Assembly (NCBI GenBank): GCA_020746105.1
Contig: CM036631.1
Span: forward strand, 13,392,558 to 13,456,557
Origin: Trogon surrucura
Lineage: Eukaryota; Chordata; Aves; Trogoniformes; Trogonidae
Length of the DNA stretch: 64,000 nucleotides
Direction of reading: 5' to 3'
Position 1 is the stretch's first letter, and each line of letters opens with the position of its first letter. A program made the position numbers and the translations under genes. The notes under the pieces were generated by a model that saw nothing but the letters and a program-made list of their open reading frames with translations, did no database searches and was not told the origin of the DNA. Below, piece after piece: positions 10,321-23,558 of this stretch.

Positions 10321-13300
10321 TAGGTGGTTTGCAGTGACCTGTTGAATGAAGCCTGCATTAACAACATGCTTCTTGGGTTCTGTCCCTTCCTGATTAAAAA
10401 ACTTCTTATTGAGCCTTCTAACATTGGTATTCGCACTGTTTAATGTCTTTATGTGTGTAATATGAAATCTATATATTTACACACACACATGCCTGTAATG
10501 AGCCAAAATCAGAACAGCCTCCGTCTCAGCCTGTTTGCACATTATGCACATTTTAGGGAATGAAATCTGAATGCTGTTCAAAGAGAAAGCATGTGAGTTT
10601 GCCCAAGGGCAGAAGAAAGTCATGTGCAACAAGTTACACGATTTTATATAACTTCTGCTGAAAACAGGAGCACCTCCTATTAATGCAGGAAATCCTTTAG
10701 AGTATGTATGGTTTAAACTGAATGTTCTTCCTCACTGCGTCAGGCATGCATTTCAGTACTGTACCTCAGTACAGTATACTGTTGTTTTCACCATAATTAA
10801 CGCAATCTTATCTGGGTCTGAGCAAGCTGTTAAGACCAGGTTGGACAATTTTAACCAAGACCTCTGCAGCTGGAGTCAGTCCCAGAGGGGAGGTCACTTT
10901 GCGCAGCGTCAGGACGTCGGTACTGTGTACAGTAGTAGTTCCGTCACTGACCTTATGATGATCTCACTCGCGCAGCCTACACTGACCCCAAGATTTCCAG
11001 CTCCACATCCCAGCAGGCAGTGCTGTCAGGTGTCACACACAGAAAAGAGGAGTAGCACAAGTTTGGGAATGTTCCTCCCTTACCATTAGGCAAATTAATT
11101 TTGCATATAAATTATTTAAATTTCATCTGTGATTAGTTCTACATGTGAACAATGATTTCACTAAAGAATAAGTCTTTTTTAGAAAACTTCAGCATGATAA
11201 ATAAATGAATAAATACAGCACCATATATGCAGGGAAGCATTCTTATAAGAAAATTTCAAAATCACAATACTCAAAGACTGTAGTCATAATTTTTTTTCAA
11301 AATGTGAAATGCGTTTTATGCAACGGTGCCTCAGATGAGAAACAAACTCAACAGAGCTTAAGACTGTTTGACATTTGCTCTTTTCATAGTCTTGTGTCAG
11401 CTAAGAGACCTTACTGGTGACTGTAGATGCATTGATATTTTGCAAACCCAGTTTTTAGATTAAAATTAATTAAAGGTATCTCACTTGCATAAATAAATCA
11501 AGGCTGAAAAAGATAAAGTTTAAATATCCTTACCCTACTACTACCATTTTGCTAAAATGACATACAGCATGACTACAAAATATGCTGTAATACAGTAATT
11601 GAGCATATGATTTACCTTGCTTTATTGCTGAAAAAGGTGTAAGTATGTATCCATGGATTTAACAGCCTATTAAACATTTACTGGCCTACAATTTTAGCAT
11701 TACTGAACACCCACAAATCCTCCCGGATAGTGAGGTGAAGTCCCAGTCCCAGTGAAAACGGGGTTCTTGTCTCACAGCTAGCTGTCAGAAACAGTAACGC
11801 CCCTTTTCACTGCAATAGCTAAGCCAGGCCAAGCTATATGGGGAAGATGCTTTAAGTCAGTTGTCCTGACTTATGCTTATATATAACATTAATGACAGAA
11901 ATCATCATACTGAACTTGGTGGTCCTACAAAAAGCACGGGGATTTAAGAACCAACTCTCAACCTATCTGGAACCTTTTTGTCATATACTGCTATCTGATC
12001 AACACTGAAATATGTGGGGGGAAAATCTATTGGTTTCCTCAACATCTTCACAGAGAAGTATGCCTGATGTCGGCGGTTTGCTTTCTGCTGGGGAGGGAGG
12101 CAAGAGAGAGAGAAGCAATGTGGTAACTAATAGTACTACATGTCTTCGGTATTGAGTGATAGTATCTTACATTGCATTCAGTAGTCCCCGTGTTAAGACT
12201 TAATGTCTGAATGCACAACTCCAGTAAAGAGATAATGTTTATTTCTGAATATTGCCATTCATCGTGACCACTGAGAAGTATACACTTCCTTTTTGCCAGT
12301 GCGTGCCCCTACACATCTTCGTTTGGGAGTATGTGCGTGTTTATAGAGGATTGGGACCCACTTAAGCCTCTACGCAAAGGGAAGTAACTGTCGTGTCCAG
12401 GTGTATGAAAAATTCACTACAAATAGCTTTTCAAGGTTGCCACCCAGTTTTTTTGAATTCATTAATTACCTATGAACAGAGTCAAAATTAGTATTAGGCT
12501 GCAAATCCTTGTTTCAAGATATCCAGAGCAGGAATAAACAAATAACATACAACAGACTGACCAGTCTTAATTTATGAATAGTAAGAAATTAACTTTCAAA
12601 GCCTAGATGTGCTAGTCTTATTCATGGTGATAAATCCACTTTGCAGTTTATCTTCATTAATATCAGGAAAGTAAGTACTGATAGTAAATAGCTGCACAGG
12701 AAATAAAAAAAAAAAATTAAAGTCCCTAATCTCTGTATTTGTTATTATTGTTATTATTAGCCTGAGAAGTCTGCTCAAGTGTTGCAGTGTTTGCAAACAA
12801 AAACAAGAAAAAAAAAAAGGTCTTGCCTTTGCTCATGAATAAATATTCATAAGCATATTCTTGCCTGTTATTCCTGCAAAATGTGATTCTACTAACTGCT
12901 TTAGTTGATAACGTCATACAACCCAGCAGGTCATCACCTCCCAGAATGACTGCCAGGGTATTTTTTTGCTTCCTCCTATATGCCAGCTCTTCTCTGATTC
13001 CTTCTCCAGCACCACCATCTTCTTCAAAAAACCAGACTGTGTAATCTGTAAGCCTGTTCCTTGCATGTCTGCTTAACAAAGTGCGGAGAGGATTATTTTA
13101 TGATGGGGGCTTGGGGTGGGAGTGAGGTGCTAGGAATTTTTGTTCCAGGGTTTACTGGCAGTAGTTTGTAAAAACTGTTGAAACTTCAAAATTACAGAGG
13201 TTAGTGGATAGGAAGAATACCATTTGGGGGCAATTCAAAGCCATCCTGCAAGGACTGATTGCTGTAGGGAGGCAGCTGTACATATATTTTTCTTTCAGTA

Positions 13301-15939
13301 GAACCATTCCATAGAGAAAGCACTCGCTCTGTAATAAGTCTGTGAAATAACTGTGAAAGTTTTTGAGATTTTTCTTCTATGCAAACATGCTGTACTACTT
13401 CTGTAAACTTACCTACAAGTAGCAGGCTGGTGGCTTTTAAAATTTTTATTTTTTTGAAAGAAAAAAGCAGGATTTCTCTTTTTTTCAACTGAAAATTGAC
13501 ATGTCAAAGGGATGGAGTGCTTACCGTTAGATAGAAATCTGACAGAGAGTGGTAGAACTATAATTCCAGGTATATTTTAAGTTGTACTCTTAATAGCTGT
13601 CAGATGCCTGACAGTGTTTCCTGATTCCCATAGCCTGAGCTAATTTTTTAACTGTTGGTCTGCTACTGCACAGGAAAGGCGTGAACTTTCCAGGCAGACC
13701 ATTCTATGACTGCTTCAAATCCAAAATCAATAGAGAAGACCCCTAGGAAAAACATTATATGCTATATAGCAGTCTCCATTAGGAGACCAAAAGGATCCGT
13801 TCAGAGGTTCTAAATGTGTTTGTGTCTATTATTGACCTAGAGGTTAGTTGTCGTCACTTGTTCACAGGCATCAGAAGTTGCAAAAGTCTTTACCTGGTTA
13901 TTGCCTTAGAGAGAGGAACCAGATTCTTCCCCGGTACTGTAGAAATTAATTACAGCTGCATTGCCATTAGCACAGCAGTAATGATACTAGTTAATTGCAA
14001 TTCAGATTATTAGTTTGCAGGTCCAGAATTGCGCTGACTGATGATCTAGCAAAAGATCTGGAACAAGATACTCTTTCTGGTTACTTGAAATTAAGGCCAA
14101 ATTTAAATGTTCAGCCTAGGAAAGAAAGACTTCAGAAACAACCAAACAACTGGTAACTGAAAGAACTGCATCAATTGTTCTCATCTGAGTACACTTATTA
14201 AAGCCAAACTCAGACGCAGTGTAATTATACACATGTACAAAATTAATAATTAGGTAAAATATTCAGAAGAGAGTTCCTGACACATTAGAAATCCTTTCTT
14301 TCCAAACTATCAGCTCTAGAGGCCATCCTACTATTTTTGTTTACTGTACAGAGACTGCAGTGATGACAGATTTCTATGCATGGTCCCATGAGCTGTCTGC
14401 CTATGAACTGTATCACAGAAAGTGACAGATGAGTATATTCAAAGCTCTGAGAATAGAAAGTTACCCTCTTTTATAGCTAAGATATCCAAGAACCTGATTT
14501 TCTTTTACTATGCATTTTTCAGAGGAGGTGAAGTAGGAAAAAAAATAATTCAAACAAGACATCAGCATTCTTCAAACTAATATTTCCAAGTCTGAAAAGT
14601 GAACATGAATGAGCAGCTGTGATGTGTGCAAGGCAGCAGGGCATTTGCCTGGTACTAATGAACAGTATTGCCAATACACTGATTTTGTGTGCTGAATATA
14701 GCCATTGAGAAGCTAATACACTAACTGCGGGCTACTAATATAAATTAAAATCTAAGGACGTACAGCTTTCAGTCTACCTTTCCTTCTGTCACTTATTTTG
14801 TACTGCATGAATGAGCTATTACTGTCTTGTTTCCCGGAGATGTTGGTTCACTGGGGTAGAGCGAGCAGACTCAATTTCACCGAAAGTAATGGAGTGAGAT
14901 TATCCAGAATTATTTCCAGTGGGCTGAGTTTGCTACATTCCTTCTGTTGTGAGAATATAAGTAAACAACTGAACACCTTTACCGAAAGCTGAGAATCTTC
15001 ATAGTCATCACCTCTTCCTATTTCCTTGATTAGTCCAGCATTTTGGGTTTAGCCATGCTCAATTAACTCATCCAGGAATTGGTCCAGTCATAAACAGTTG
15101 ATTTAAGTGAGATAAACTGGGCATCTGTTTGGAAAAAAATGATTATCCAAAATATGCTTTCATCATGAGAAAATGAACTGTACTATCTTCATATTTAAAA
15201 ACATATGCCTCTAAATAGATTAACTTCCTTTGAAAGCTTAAGAAATAGACAATAGTGATGTTGAAACTGAAACTGAAACAAGGAGATTCTAAGTCAAAAT
15301 TAAGTAACCAGTGCGTTAACATTTTAATGTACTGGAACTTGAACTTGGTACTAGCACCTTAATCAAACCACTATATAAGCTGTATTAAATTAAAACGATT
15401 AAAAGTAGCAATAAAACCAACCACTGCAGAAGTGATTGAAATATGTGGGGTGCTCGCCTGTGTTTGTACTGGTGGTAATAAAAATACTTCCATTTTTAGG
15501 CTCTCATTTGCTTTAGGAAAGAAATAAAATCAGCTGACAACACTCCCATGTTTTGTTGCAATTGCTACATTTTTTTTTTCCTTAAAAATAGATATAAAAT
15601 TAGAGACATGTTTAATAATTAAGAAGTAATGTTCATGGCATTGGAGAATACAAGGCAATAAATATCTTTTGCGGGTGATTAAACGCTCAATTGAAGCTGA
15701 AGCAGTTGATAACCTCAGAAGCTGTTTATTGCAAGTGAACACCAACGCCGCAGATATTATTGCTATGATACTGGAATATGAGTCAAGATAACAGTGAAAA
15801 ATAATTTATTTTGTATTCTTTTTCCTACTCTCAACAGTATTTGAAAATGTTTTGACGCTACTTTCTAGGTTGATGAGACACGAGCTAAATAATCTGCAGC
15901 AAACAGCAGAACTAAAATTTTGCATTTTCAGATGGGCCT
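10321..15939. other. Unique AT-rich non-coding sequence
   Basis: No gene or dispersed repeat recognised. A small CpG cluster (seven CpGs) lies at 10902-10972. A short symmetrical TGTGTGTAA...TTTACACACACA arrangement sits near 10453-10488, and A-runs occur around 12706-12717 and 12808-12818. A minus-strand acceptor-like site at 12692 opens a 32-codon frame with a stop at 12596, which I do not trust as an exon. Confidence 0.6.
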
Positions 15940-16077
15940 CGGTCCAGCCTCCCAGGACACGGGTAGGGTTGAAGAGCACAGGCACCGGCGGGTGCAGTGG
16001 GCAGATCCTCAGTTCCCACGCGCAGCCCCTCGGCTCCTGGTCTCGCTGCGGTTGAGCTCTGGGCAGCAATGAAGTCG
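15940..16077. other. Small CpG cluster after a splice-acceptor-like tract
   Basis: Ten CpGs occur in about 140 bases inside AT-rich DNA. On the plus strand a good acceptor-like sequence (TTTTGCATTTTCAG, ending at 15931) is followed directly by ATG and an open frame of about 45 codons to a TGA near 16068. The minus strand is also open here, so coding potential is ambiguous. It could be an orphan CpG-rich regulatory patch or a non-coding exon. Confidence 0.35.
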
Positions 16078-19000
16078 TGGGATTATGAGACCAGTGATAG
16101 AAAGCTGTCTTGTGTATTTAACTATTTATAGCACTTAAAAACACCTGTTGCCAGATGTTGAAAGGTGTTTTCCTTTTGGGGATGGTCAGATAATTATAAA
16201 ATATATCCTCATATAATCATGATTTAATATAGCTATTAGAAATGGATCGGCCTCCACTGAATCTCACACGCTATCCAAGTGCCTGTTTGCAAATAATAAA
16301 GGAAAATTTACCAATAATCTGTGGTAAAATATGAACAGTTCTGCAAATTGCAGTAGCACAGATGCAGCATGTGCCAATTAAGAAACTACATAAAGCCAAA
16401 AGGCTTCTAGAATCAATCCAATTTGTTCTCAAGTCACAGAAATGCTGGATTTAGATGTAGCACAGCAAGGTACAGTTTACAAAAGAAAATGGGAGCTAAC
16501 CAGTCTACCAGGAGTAGGCATGCAAAATGGTCCTTACTGCTTCTCATGAAATCCAGATTCAGAAGAGCTAAAAGAAAAATATATTTAAAAGAAAGGATGT
16601 AATAATAAAAATAGATGTACAGTAAACCAAATAAAGTAATTTCAAAATGACTGAAGAGCAACAGTAAACGAAAAATGCCTGTGGGTACACCATCTGTTTA
16701 TCCATTCCATATTATACCTTTTCATCACAATTACCTAAAGTGGTATATTTGTGTTTCTGTAATGTATGGAATTCATTACATAGTTTTGCAATGAAATTAT
16801 CACACTGTGGCTGGGACATCTGCACCCTGTCATATATCATTCTATTCATTTCTAGTTAATTTAATCCTAATATCTGCCTACATGACAAGACAGATGTTCA
16901 GCTATACTGTATCTTCCATAGTTTTCTGCCTTGAAGAAACTTTAAGTCACTGAAAGAACTGACATCTTTCAAACAGACATCTTACGGGTTTGGGAAGTAT
17001 GTGAGTGCAGATGTGTGTATGTGTATGTTTGTGTTTATGTGCCATATTCCTTTTCTTAAGAAATGGGTTTTACAAAGCAAAAAATCTTTAACAGCAACTT
17101 CTAAATATAAACATTTTTCCTGTCATACACATAAGTTTCATTTCAAAATATGCTTGACTAATACTTTGGTATATTTAGAGTATTTCTGTTGAATTAATTT
17201 TTAACTCTCTTGCCTTGAATGGGACAGACCTTTTTCCATCATTGCTGATTAGAAGTTGTGAGCAAGTCTTCCCCTTTGCTTTTTGACCTTTGACCCTTAC
17301 AATATCCAATGGTAACCAGGTTTTCTGAATGTACCAACCAACAACATCACATTCTGTGTGTGTCAAAGTGGTTTATTAACAGCATCACTTGTATGGGTCT
17401 GTGCCATTGATCACTTAGAGGATATACAGAAACCTGTAGCACATCCACATGGGCTAAGGTGTATTGATGACAGATACAGGCACATGCTTTTAATCACTCT
17501 TGTCACAGTCCTCTTTGGGTCACAGTTTCAAGAGCTTTGCTGAGCTTTCCACTTTCAGCACTGGATCTTCAGATTTTTGGGAGAACTCAGGCGCACTCTG
17601 GTACCCAGTCACCAGTCAGTTCCCCATCTACCGCTCCTGGCTGTGAGCTCAACACGGACACAGTGAATTCCTTGAGGCAGCACAGCACCTAACACCACTT
17701 CCTCGCTTTGACCCAGCTGAACACATGCTTGTGACTTAATGGTTTTAAGGCTCTACAACGGTTCAGCCAAATCCCTTTTTTTAGTACATCCATGCAATGC
17801 CATGTAACCAGTAGCAGTAACTGACTGCTTCGTTTTCCAACCAGCCATTGCTTGGTGGAGACAAAACTTACTTTACTTGTCCATCCTGGAAAACACACAC
17901 AAATCTTTTAAAAACTAAATTGCCATCACAGTAAAATAATGTTGTCATTGGACAAGCACACAAGCGACATTTTTAGCATTTAGTAAAAAACACTGTCCAA
18001 CTCAAAGCAATTCCACTGCTCAGCGTAGTTTGACACAGCTGAGTACAACAGAGCAAGACTGGAACACAAGGTGTTTGGTCAGTATTATATGCAAGTGTTC
18101 CCAAAATCTCCACACTGTCTTACTGAGCTGTTTGCTGAGTTAACAGCGAATATCATCTGATGGCATTTTACTATCCTACAAACAATACAGGCAGTATTGT
18201 TGTAGAGGCTCACAGATGGGGTAAAAAAAGGTGCAAAATGTATGACACGACTCAGAGAAAACAGCAAACGTCTCACTACTTAAGGGGTTACTTCCATGTT
18301 AACTATTTTCCAACACCTTTGAAGAACATGTAAGTTTAAATTCTGTGCCTGTAAGCTGCTAGATAAGCCACAAGCAAATTATACCCAGCTGTTGTGTTGG
18401 ATAACAGCAACAGATTGTGCAATGGACACCCAGATAAAAACAAACTTCAATTAATTTAGAGTATTAATTATCTAAAAATGGCGACTGTTTTTCAAATTGG
18501 CTGATGGTATCGATGGTGAAATAGTTCAGTTAGCGTATGTGCACCTCTAGCATTAAGGGGATTTTATGCAAAACGGCTCTGAAATTGTTTCTAGCCCTTC
18601 GAATGGCTTGCTTTAGTGTCTTCACACTTGATATTCCTGTTTAAATTAAACTCCTTTGTGCTGCAGCCAGTTGAAAGCAGGAATAGGCTAAACCAGGGAT
18701 ATCAGACCAGGAACTGGCTAACAACCGTTTGTTAGCATGTGTTTGTTTTCAAACGGATTGCCTACTACTTCCATATAAATCAGTAGGCACTACTTTTCCT
18801 CTTGAGTCTACAAGCCTCAAAAAACAGAAATTATTGCTTACTATGTGTGTTGGTGGTGGTGTAACATCATTGTCAAAGCTTCATAAAGACAGATAAAAAC
18901 CAAGCTAAGAACAACGCAAAGAACACCGGTACCTGCTCATTAATTATCGTGAACGTCTCTGCAAATAATGCAGCACTTTATTTGCTAACTGTTATCAGCT

Positions 19001-20898
19001 GTATCTATTTCCACACACTTGGAAAAGGAAATAGCTGTGGTATGCACTGCTGCATTCATGTTCTGACTCTGTGGCATAAGGCCTTGAGTTTTCAGTTGTG
19101 ACCACTGCAGGCAACGTGGCAACTCAGCTTCGGTTTCTGTAGTGAAATGTCACTGTCACCAAAAATCTCAGCCGTCACCAACGACAAGTTCTTAAAAGAC
19201 CCCAGCCTCTCCCCCAGTGAAGAAGTGCAAGGGGATGACTATCAGGAATTAACCCAAATTCCAGCACAGAACAGCTGAGTGTTGGGAGGCTGCCTAATAC
19301 ATCTGGGGGGGGTTACACTGCTAATATGGAATGGATTAATGTTGGCAGTGGGCCTAACACCCTTGTGAGATATGAAACAGTAGCATAAACACCAGGACCT
19401 TTTGAGGATTGTAAGATTATTTGTTTAATATATTCACATAGGGTGTGTTTTTTAAAGAAAAAAAGAACCAAAACTATTCAAGAAATGACAATTCCTGCCT
19501 AAGGCTGCTTCATGGGGTTCTCAGAATGGAGATAGCTGCCCCCCGTTTGGAGACAGTTTGGTCTGATTCATGAGATACAACTGGAGTGAACAAAGCATTT
19601 ATCAAAATACTGAGTAGAAGACTAAATTATTAGGAAAGTGTATTTACAAAAAGATTGGACGAAAATAGGTAGCACTGAAGATCATGGGGGAGAGCGGAAA
19701 AATAAGCATTTGAATTTGGTTAAACGGATGGCTTAGCTTACAAAAAAGATCATAAATACTGAGCAGCACTAATGCTGTTTTCTTCCATTACCTCAAGAAA
19801 TTTAAGGATATTAGATGTGAGTGGCTTGCCAGAATATACGAGACAGGTATATGTATGTTAAATACACTATAGGTATGTTATAAATATGCTATAGAAGTGT
19901 GCATTCAGTAACAGATACCTTTACTCAAAATTCCTCTGGTGACAGTGCAGGCTTTTGACATCAATGATGTCTGCAATGACAATAGTTTGAGAAAGTTTTA
20001 CAAGTTGGTGAAATCTTTTGAATAAGAAGATGTGTAAGTAATTTTTTTGTAAGGTACAAAAATATTTTATGCTTCAATAGAACCAACTTGAAATTAGATA
20101 ACCACTTCTCCACCTCTAGTTTTGTCTTTTTTCTTGTTTTAGAAATGGTTCGATTTAGAATTGAACTTTACTGTCGTGTGCATCAGCTAATGGTAGTGCT
20201 TTTAGATTCATCAAGATCCACAGAAGTGAGATACCAAAGCACAGATTCACAAAGCTATTTACAATCCTGCCAACATCAGTCAAATAACTAGAATCACAAG
20301 GGCATCTTCCCTCCCACGTGCAAGTTAGTATGTTTACGGAGACGAAGTCAGGTATCAATAAAAAAGACTGTTAGTACTGAATATTGTGACACCTAGTTTT
20401 CAGCTTCTCAATGAAAGAAACTTGAGACCAGAGGCTTTTTCTTAGGGCTTAGTGCCATGAGGCTTTACTTAAATTTTAACAGCACCTGTATTGAAGAGAA
20501 ACCTGGTAGCCATGAACCTGAGCTGGCTCTAGTGTGTGCAGACAACTCAACGGGAATTTACAAGCTGGGTGTTTTTTAAGCTGAAACAGTAAGTTAGATG
20601 CACTTTCTTGGTTTGGTTTGTTGGGGTTTTTTTTGGGTGGAGCTAGCCCTGTCTTTCAAGTCCATTCCAATAACCATTAAAATACACCTGAAAAAAACCC
20701 CAATCAATCTCAGTATTTAGACAACACCTAAAGGCTGCTAAGTCAAAACGGACGGGTTAAATGCATACAGAGGAAGTTTATGATGTCTCAGTCTGCTTAT
20801 AGCAGTGTAACAGATTAACAAATCTGACCTGCAAGAGATTAAATAATCCTGGAGAGGTATGACCCCACTGACAATATTTTTTTTCACGTGTCTCTGCA
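16078..20898. other. Unique AT-rich non-coding sequence
   Basis: No gene or dispersed repeat recognised. GT-rich low-complexity sequence covers about 16997-17042. Stretches near 18360-18560 and 18930-19160 are repeat-free with many homeobox-type TAAT and octamer-like cores, which is suggestive of regulatory sequence but proves nothing. Confidence 0.55.
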
Positions 20899-21612
20899 TG
20901 GGCACTGTCCGTGTTGGGAGCACCAGGACAAGGTTCTCTGGGCTCCGGGCCAGGGGCAGCCCCAGGGGTGGGGGCAGCTGTGCCCGTGGGGAGGGGAGGA
21001 TGGGTCAGGTGACCCGCATGGACCAATCGCAGTGTTCCTGCCCAGGGGCTCAGTATATAAGGGCCTCCAAGAGGAGCCCCAGGGTTCTAGTGCTGCTGGG
21101 CTGGGAGGGTGCCCAGCTTGCTCTGTGCTGCTGCTGTTTCTGGCTTTACACCACAGCAGTGCACCATCTGACGGGAACAGATTATTCTTGCCCTGCCTCT
21201 CTCTGGGTGGCAGAGGCACAGCTCCTTTTCTGTTTTGTCTTCTTGGACTACCCTTGGCACTTTGGGCTTGAGTGATTCCCATCTGCTGCCAAGTCCAGTC
21301 TGGGAGCCATCTTTTTCCTTGTTTGGGACCTTGTTGCCATCTGGAAGGTACAGGTTCTCTATTGAAGTATTACCTTGTATCTTTGAATATAGTTGTATGC
21401 TTGTGTAATATCTGCATATAGTTCAGCAGCTTGTTATTCTCTTATCTTCTATTTCAGTAAACCGGTTTGAGCTTTTTTCAACTACAAAGTCTCTCTCTCT
21501 CTGATTCCCCTGTTACCCTCCCCTGAGAGGATGAGGGGGGGAAATCACAGAGAGCATCTGTGGAAGTTCAGTGGCCAGTCCAGCCTTAAACTTCCATGAG
21601 TGCATCCACAAA
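20899..21612 (+). mobile_element. Solo LTR of an avian endogenous retrovirus
   Basis: A GC-rich segment of about 0.7 kb is closely related to the one at 33232. It has an LTR promoter layout: CCAAT near 21023, a TATATAAG box at 21054-21061, then a downstream R/U5-like region ending in T-rich and CT-rich sequence. Its ends were placed by similarity to the second copy. The 5' edge is the TGGGCACTG region, and the 3' edge is uncertain between about 21596 and 21612. No retroviral coding sequence lies beside it, so it is a solo LTR, the usual product of recombination between the two LTRs of a provirus. I could not define a target-site duplication. The family is probably an avian ERVL- or ERVK-like group; age is moderate, judged only by divergence from the other copy. 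Confidence 0.75.
21054..21061 (+). promoter_or_regulatory. TATA box of the first LTR
   Basis: TATATAAG lies about 30 bases downstream of a CCAAT box and of the inverted repeat GGTCAGGTGACC (about 21005-21016). The same arrangement recurs in the second LTR. Present-day activity is unknown. Confidence 0.6.
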
Positions 21613-22389
21613 AGACGTAAAACCTCTTTATTCCTTTCAGTTTTCATCATGTTAATTACAAAATAATCACAGAGGTAAAAGCTCAGAACAGATTTCGTAC
21701 TAGCATGTGCAGCTGTGAAAGTTTAATGGTGATTTTTAAGGGTCTTCTTCAGTGCCAGGACCATTGGCCCCTAGTCAGATGCAAGACTCAACTTCATGTA
21801 GTCAGTTGGAAAGAAGTGCCCAATCCTGTAAGAATCTAAACATTCCCCAGAGTAAAATAATAAATAAATCTGAGGGTTACATCTAATGTTGTGAGAAACA
21901 TTTGTCATAAAACTCATCTGGTTTTAAACCCTTTTCTGCAAAACACAAGAACTGAATCTGAGACAAGATTCAAGGGAGCTGGTGTTGATGGATGGCCTTG
22001 ATACATAATATGTGGAACACATGGTTACATTTTTTTTCTTCTCGTAGCCATCTACAGTTTTCATAGCAGGAGACTACCTGGAGTGGCTTTATCTTTTAAA
22101 AAATGTATAAAGCGAATAGCACTATGTAACCTCAGTGCCCACTGGGACGCCACAAAACTATCATAGGATAAAGGTATAAAAATGTAGTCATGCCAGAAGA
22201 ATTCTTTTGAGTTTATTCAAGCCTGAAAAGCTCAACACTAATCAATGGATGAGAATAAGCAGCAGAAAAATGTCTGTATCAACCGAAAGGACATGTTATA
22301 GTCAATTTAGCTTATGCTGGCTGTTCGGGGCAGTTTTCTCTTAAGTTGTAGAGGATATACAGCACCGTCATTGAATTCACTTCACTTAC
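21613..22389. other. Unique non-coding sequence
   Basis: Nothing recognised apart from ordinary AT-rich single-copy sequence. Confidence 0.6.
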
Positions 22390-22485
22390 CTCCACGATAC
22401 AAATGATTCTGCCGACTGACTCGACAATCTTCAGTCACATGTGACTTGCAGGTTTCTGAGCCAGTGGGTAGCTCTAAAAAGTGCC
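22390..22485 (-). CDS. Candidate internal coding exon, unknown gene
   Basis: I do not recognise a gene. On the minus strand a T-rich acceptor (ten Ts then AG) precedes 96 bases that end in GGAG directly before GTAAGTGAA, a near-consensus donor. One frame is open throughout, starting after two bases and ending with one spare base (phase 1-1, as in many extracellular-domain exons). The predicted peptide runs HFLELPTGSETCKSHVTEDC and on to RVSRQNHLYRG, with two cysteines. The segment holds three CpGs, more than its flanks. No neighbouring exon could be linked to it with confidence. The alternative is a chance pseudo-exon; about 30 open codons in one of three frames is not rare. Confidence 0.35.
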
Positions 22486-23452
22486 CTAAAAAAAAAAGTT
22501 GAGTTTTCGTCGTGGCAACATTCAGTACTACTTTTTCCTATTAGTTTTTATCCGTTTAAGTCATTAGGGAACTCGAAATGCATCAATTTGTTGCCTCAAT
22601 AGAAAGAGGTAGTTGCTAAATATATTTGGTTTGTACTTGGTGATTAAGGGAGACTGATTCTCTTTTCCTGCCCTTTGAGGGAGCTCATGGTGTTATGGGT
22701 GGCATGTCAGCAATAATTAAGAAATATCCTGGTACAAATCCCAAAAGATACATATTTTTTATAAGTAATTCCCCATGGAAAAACTTTAAAAATGATGCAC
22801 TTGTTCTGAAAGTGCTTCAGGCCTTCTCTAAATAGATTATATTGCTGGTTTTTTTAAGAGTGCATGACTTGAGGTGCAGATTTTACTTGTAACTCATGAA
22901 ATCATAGTGCAGTTATGTTAGGGGAAACACAGGAATAATGTGCAGTGAGCTTCAGTGCCTCACAAAGGATTTCTCCAGATAATAGCCCAGCTTCTTGTTT
23001 TATTCAGTTGTAATACAATAAGCATAACACTTTCTTAGGCCACAACCAGCTATGTACTTCAGTGGCTTCACGTTTACTACTTTTTTACAATTTTCTTATG
23101 TAGGCTTTCCTCCTGTTTGCGCTCCATGGACTGACTTTCTTTTTCTCTTCATAGTTTAGTCTTTTTGTGTGTAATATATTTCAGACCAGTTTTATGCTAC
23201 ACAACACCTTAAGCCTCTTGGCGGGTTTTTCATCAGAATTTTTCAAAATGATGATGAAATGATGGTCAGTTTTCAATCACTTTGAAAACATCAGTTTTCC
23301 TAGCAAGTGTGTGCAATAATCGTATCATTTGACAGGGTATCAACTATAGGTGCAGTCCTTACAACAATAACCTGTGCATCTGCTAATTTAGAGATGCTTC
23401 CACTTTTTGGTCGTAACAAATTTTGTGTAATTTAAAGCAACTGAATTTCATG
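22486..23452. other. Unique non-coding sequence
   Basis: No gene or repeat recognised. Confidence 0.6.
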
Positions 23453-23558
23453 TATCACAGTATCACAGTATGCTAGGGATTGGAAGGGACCTCAAAAGAT
23501 CATCTAGTCCAATCCCCCTGCCAGAGCAAGAACACCTAGATGATGTTACACAGGGAAT
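23453..23558 (-). mobile_element. Short CR1 3'-end fragment
   Basis: About 105 bases match the 3' UTR end of CR1. Two exact TATCACAG octamers (CTGTGATA on the element strand) at 23453-23468 are followed by the conserved GGAAGGGACCTC ... TCATCTAGTCCAA block. Homology stops near 23558, so this copy is severely 5'-truncated. The octamer and diagnostic bases differ from those of the long copy at 7577, so it probably belongs to another subfamily. Confidence 0.92.

Noticed and set aside
12596-12691. Possible minus-strand terminal exon after a T-rich acceptor (32 codons)
   Set aside because: Short, and strong T-rich acceptors are frequent by chance in AT-rich DNA; its phase does not join the 22390 candidate.
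16434-16568. Minus-strand exon-like frame after TTTTTCTTTTAG
   Set aside because: Leu- and Phe-rich product of AT-rich DNA with several equally plausible frames; kept as an example of chance splice-like sites.
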